Below, piece by piece: positions 62,968 through 64,000 of a stretch of 64,000 bases of DNA. Location: positions 1-64,000 of the forward strand of contig CALEYW010000033.1 of assembly GCA_937927945.1 (NCBI GenBank), in the 5' to 3' direction. Under the pieces are notes generated by a model. That model had not been told where the DNA came from. It ran no database searches and saw only the letters and a list, made by a program, of their open reading frames with translations. A program made the translations under genes and the position numbers. How positions within the stretch are numbered: the first letter of the stretch is position 1; each line of letters begins with the position of its first letter. The DNA is from an uncultured candidate division WPS-2 bacterium (GTDB taxonomy: Bacteria > Vulcanimicrobiota > Vulcanimicrobiia > Vulcanimicrobiales > Vulcanimicrobiaceae).

Positions 62968-63040
62968 CACGGTTCGCATGAACGTGGACCTGAAACCCGG
63001 GACGCTGAACAGTATCAAGAAACAGGCAGGTTGGAAATGA
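62954..63040 (+). pseudogene. hicA: hicA toxin gene, 3' remnant
   Basis: This frame encodes ATVRMNVDLKPGTLNSIKKQ followed by AGWK and a stop. It matches the C-terminal segment of HicA toxins (family pattern: DLxPGTLxSIxKQAG). It overlaps the hicB start by four bases (ATGA), the typical hicA-hicB junction. Some codons between the two remnants are not accounted for, so a small deletion accompanied or followed the insertion. Confidence 0.75.
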
Positions 63041-63261
63041 TCTATCAAGCAGTGTTCGAGCGCGCCGATGACGGCAGCGTCTGGGCGTATGTCCCCGACC
63101 TTCCTGGATGCACGAGCTTGGGCGCGACGATCGATGAGGCGCAGATCAACGTCGCCGAAGCAGCGCGGCTCTGGATCGAAGACGCTCACGCAAAAGGCGA
63201 AGCTCTTCCGGCGTCCACGACGATCGCGGCGCTCGCAATCGAGATCGATCCAGCGGCGTGA
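63037..63261 (+). CDS. hicB: HicB-type antitoxin
   Basis: The 74-residue product matches the HicB partial RNase-H fold: MIYQAVFERADDGSVWAYVP followed by DLPGCTSLGATIDEAQINVA and EAARLWIEDAHAKGEALP. There is no added DNA-binding domain of the long HicB form. It seems intact although its toxin gene is broken. Its expression may now depend on a promoter in the insertion element or on none, since the original operator and promoter are 1.4 kb upstream. Confidence 0.88.
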   Translation: MIYQAVFERADDGSVWAYVPDLPGCTSLGATIDEAQINVAEAARLWIEDAHAKGEALPASTTIAALAIEIDPAA

Positions 63262-63449
63262 AGTCTGCAGCTGAGCGGAAGCGCGATCAACGCGGTCGTG
63301 CCCGTGAGGCCGGTCTGTGCCTCGTCAATCCAGCGCACGGCAAAGCACGGCCCGGCAAGACGATGTGCAAACCGTGCCAAGATGCGTCATATGAGCGCGT
63401 TAAAGCGCGGCGTGCGCTAGCGAAAGCTGAGGCCGCGAACCGCTCCTGA
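63258..63449 (+). CDS. Small basic protein with a Cys/His cluster, unknown function
   Basis: This 63-residue, Lys/Arg-rich protein starts with a GTG that overlaps the hicB stop (GTGA), so it looks coupled to hicB. It contains GLCLVNPAHGKARPGKTMCK followed by PC, giving Cys, His, Cys and Cys, a possible zinc knuckle. The pattern recalls small phage or mobile-element proteins with CxxC...CxxC, with one cysteine replaced. I cannot assign a function. Confidence 0.5.
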   Translation: MKSAAERKRDQRGRAREAGLCLVNPAHGKARPGKTMCKPCQDASYERVKARRALAKAEAANRS

Positions 63450-63475
63450 AACCCGCTGGCGCCTGGGGCGCGACG

Positions 63476-64000
63476 TCACCGCGGGCTCTTTTTCGACTTG
63501 AGCGCTCGCGGCTTCGCGGGTGCGGCGGTCATGAAGCGTGCCAGGTCGACGCGGCCGGCCTTCTCTTTCATGGGCGACCATAAGTCGCCGACGCGCACCA
63601 AACGCTCGCGCACGTTGTCGAGCCGGAAATCCTCGATCTCGAGTCCGGCGGCGATCTCGTCCCACGCGACCGGCGTCGACACCGTCGCGCGCGGCTTCGC
63701 CCGCACCGAGTAAACCGACGCGAGCGTCTTTCCCCAGGCGTTCTGATTGTAGTCGACCAGCACGCGCCCCGACGGCCGCTTCGCGATGCGGTACTCTGCC
63801 GTGATCAGCTCCGGATGCATCCGCTCCATCATTTGCGCGAACGCCTTGGCGAACGTCCAGACGTCCTTCTGCAGGGGGCCGCGCTCGATCGGGACGTAAA
63901 CGTGGATCCCCGACGAACCCGACGTCTTCGCGTACGCGGGGATGCCGAGATGATCGAGCGCTTCGCGCACGAGGAGCGCAACGGTGCGGACCGTTGCGAA
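63476..64000 (-). CDS. LigD-type DNA polymerase/primase domain, cut by the window edge
   Basis: This is the C-terminal part of an end-joining polymerase of the archaeo-eukaryotic primase fold. The visible 174 residues include ALLVREALDHLGIPAYAKTS, then GSSGIHVYVPIERGPL with the conserved SGxxGxHVYVPI motif. RIAKRPSGRVLVDYNQNAWG, SVYSVRAKPRATVSTPVAWD and the end LARFMTAAPAKPRALKSKK follow. The frame is open to base 64000, so the start lies beyond. Together with the ligase at 58449 it suggests end-joining proteins encoded as separate domains; Ku is not in the window. Confidence 0.88.
   Translation of the reverse strand, partial: FATVRTVALLVREALDHLGIPAYAKTSGSSGIHVYVPIERGPLQKDVWTFAKAFAQMMERMHPELITAEYRIAKRPSGRVLVDYNQNAWGKTLASVYSVRAKPRATVSTPVAWDEIAAGLEIEDFRLDNVRERLVRVGDLWSPMKEKAGRVDLARFMTAAPAKPRALKSKKSPR

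Noticed and set aside
62971..62979. A GSH tripeptide right of the IS110 element as the HicA active-site motif
   Set aside because: It is in a different frame from the DLKPGTLNSI segment, and the spacing of the preceding arginine does not fit HicA. Probably chance, or the result of a further small deletion.

Overview
The window is GC-rich (roughly two-thirds G+C by eye), tightly packed, and has no gene-free stretch longer than about 230 bases. A TonB-dependent receptor points to a cell with an outer membrane. The flagellar gene order, a SwrD/FlbD gene beside flgE and motAB, and a DinR-type SOS box upstream of recA resemble Gram-positive lineages more than Proteobacteria. I infer an environmental diderm of the Terrabacteria side, for example the Eremiobacterota/Vulcanimicrobiota (WPS-2) group. 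That is inference from content and order; no rRNA gene is present to confirm it.

Bases 1-18,730 hold a long minus-strand flagellar block, read from the right: fliF, fliG, fliH, fliI, fliJ, a MotE-like gene, fliK, flgD, a TIGR02530-type gene, flgE, swrD, motA, motB, fliM, a fliN/fliY, fliO, fliP, fliQ, fliR, flhB and the start of flhA. Sigma-28-like promoters precede fliF and motA. Bases 18,789-25,406 hold housekeeping and miscellaneous genes: purA, a GH125 glycosidase, recX and recA, a small ArsR regulator with a nested operator, ftsY and an aldo/keto reductase. Bases 25,437-34,123 carry two tandem S10 peptidases and a second flagellar group: a FlhB-C-terminal-like protein, a second FliK, fliA, cheB and cheR. 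Five copies of a ~106-base repeat lie exactly between genes of these flagellar and chemotaxis regions.

Bases 34,240-45,804 hold a peptide-type ABC permease, a geranylgeranyl-reductase-like flavoprotein, a K+-independent membrane pyrophosphatase, an unusual 421-residue protein with GExH and VGxxH motifs, a PadR/DJ-1 pair divergent from a carotenoid oxygenase, a GGDEF-EAL protein and a small zinc ribbon. Bases 45,968-55,063 are a divergent catabolic cluster around a LacI regulator. Six genes (ABC transporter of the NitT/TauT type, Gfo/Idh/MocA oxidoreductase, DUF993 TIM barrel, sugar-phosphate-isomerase-like protein) run left. lacI, a muconate-cycloisomerase-like enzyme and a maleylacetate-reductase-like enzyme run right. 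Sites matching the LacI-family consensus lie between and in the two operons.

The right end holds a decayed DUF72 gene, a TonB-dependent receptor, an ATP-dependent DNA ligase, a methyl-accepting chemotaxis protein, a hicAB toxin-antitoxin locus whose toxin gene is split by an IS110-family element, and an edge-cut LigD-type polymerase gene. The main themes are motility with its regulon signals, a self-contained uptake and catabolism module with its own repressor, and non-homologous end-joining parts.
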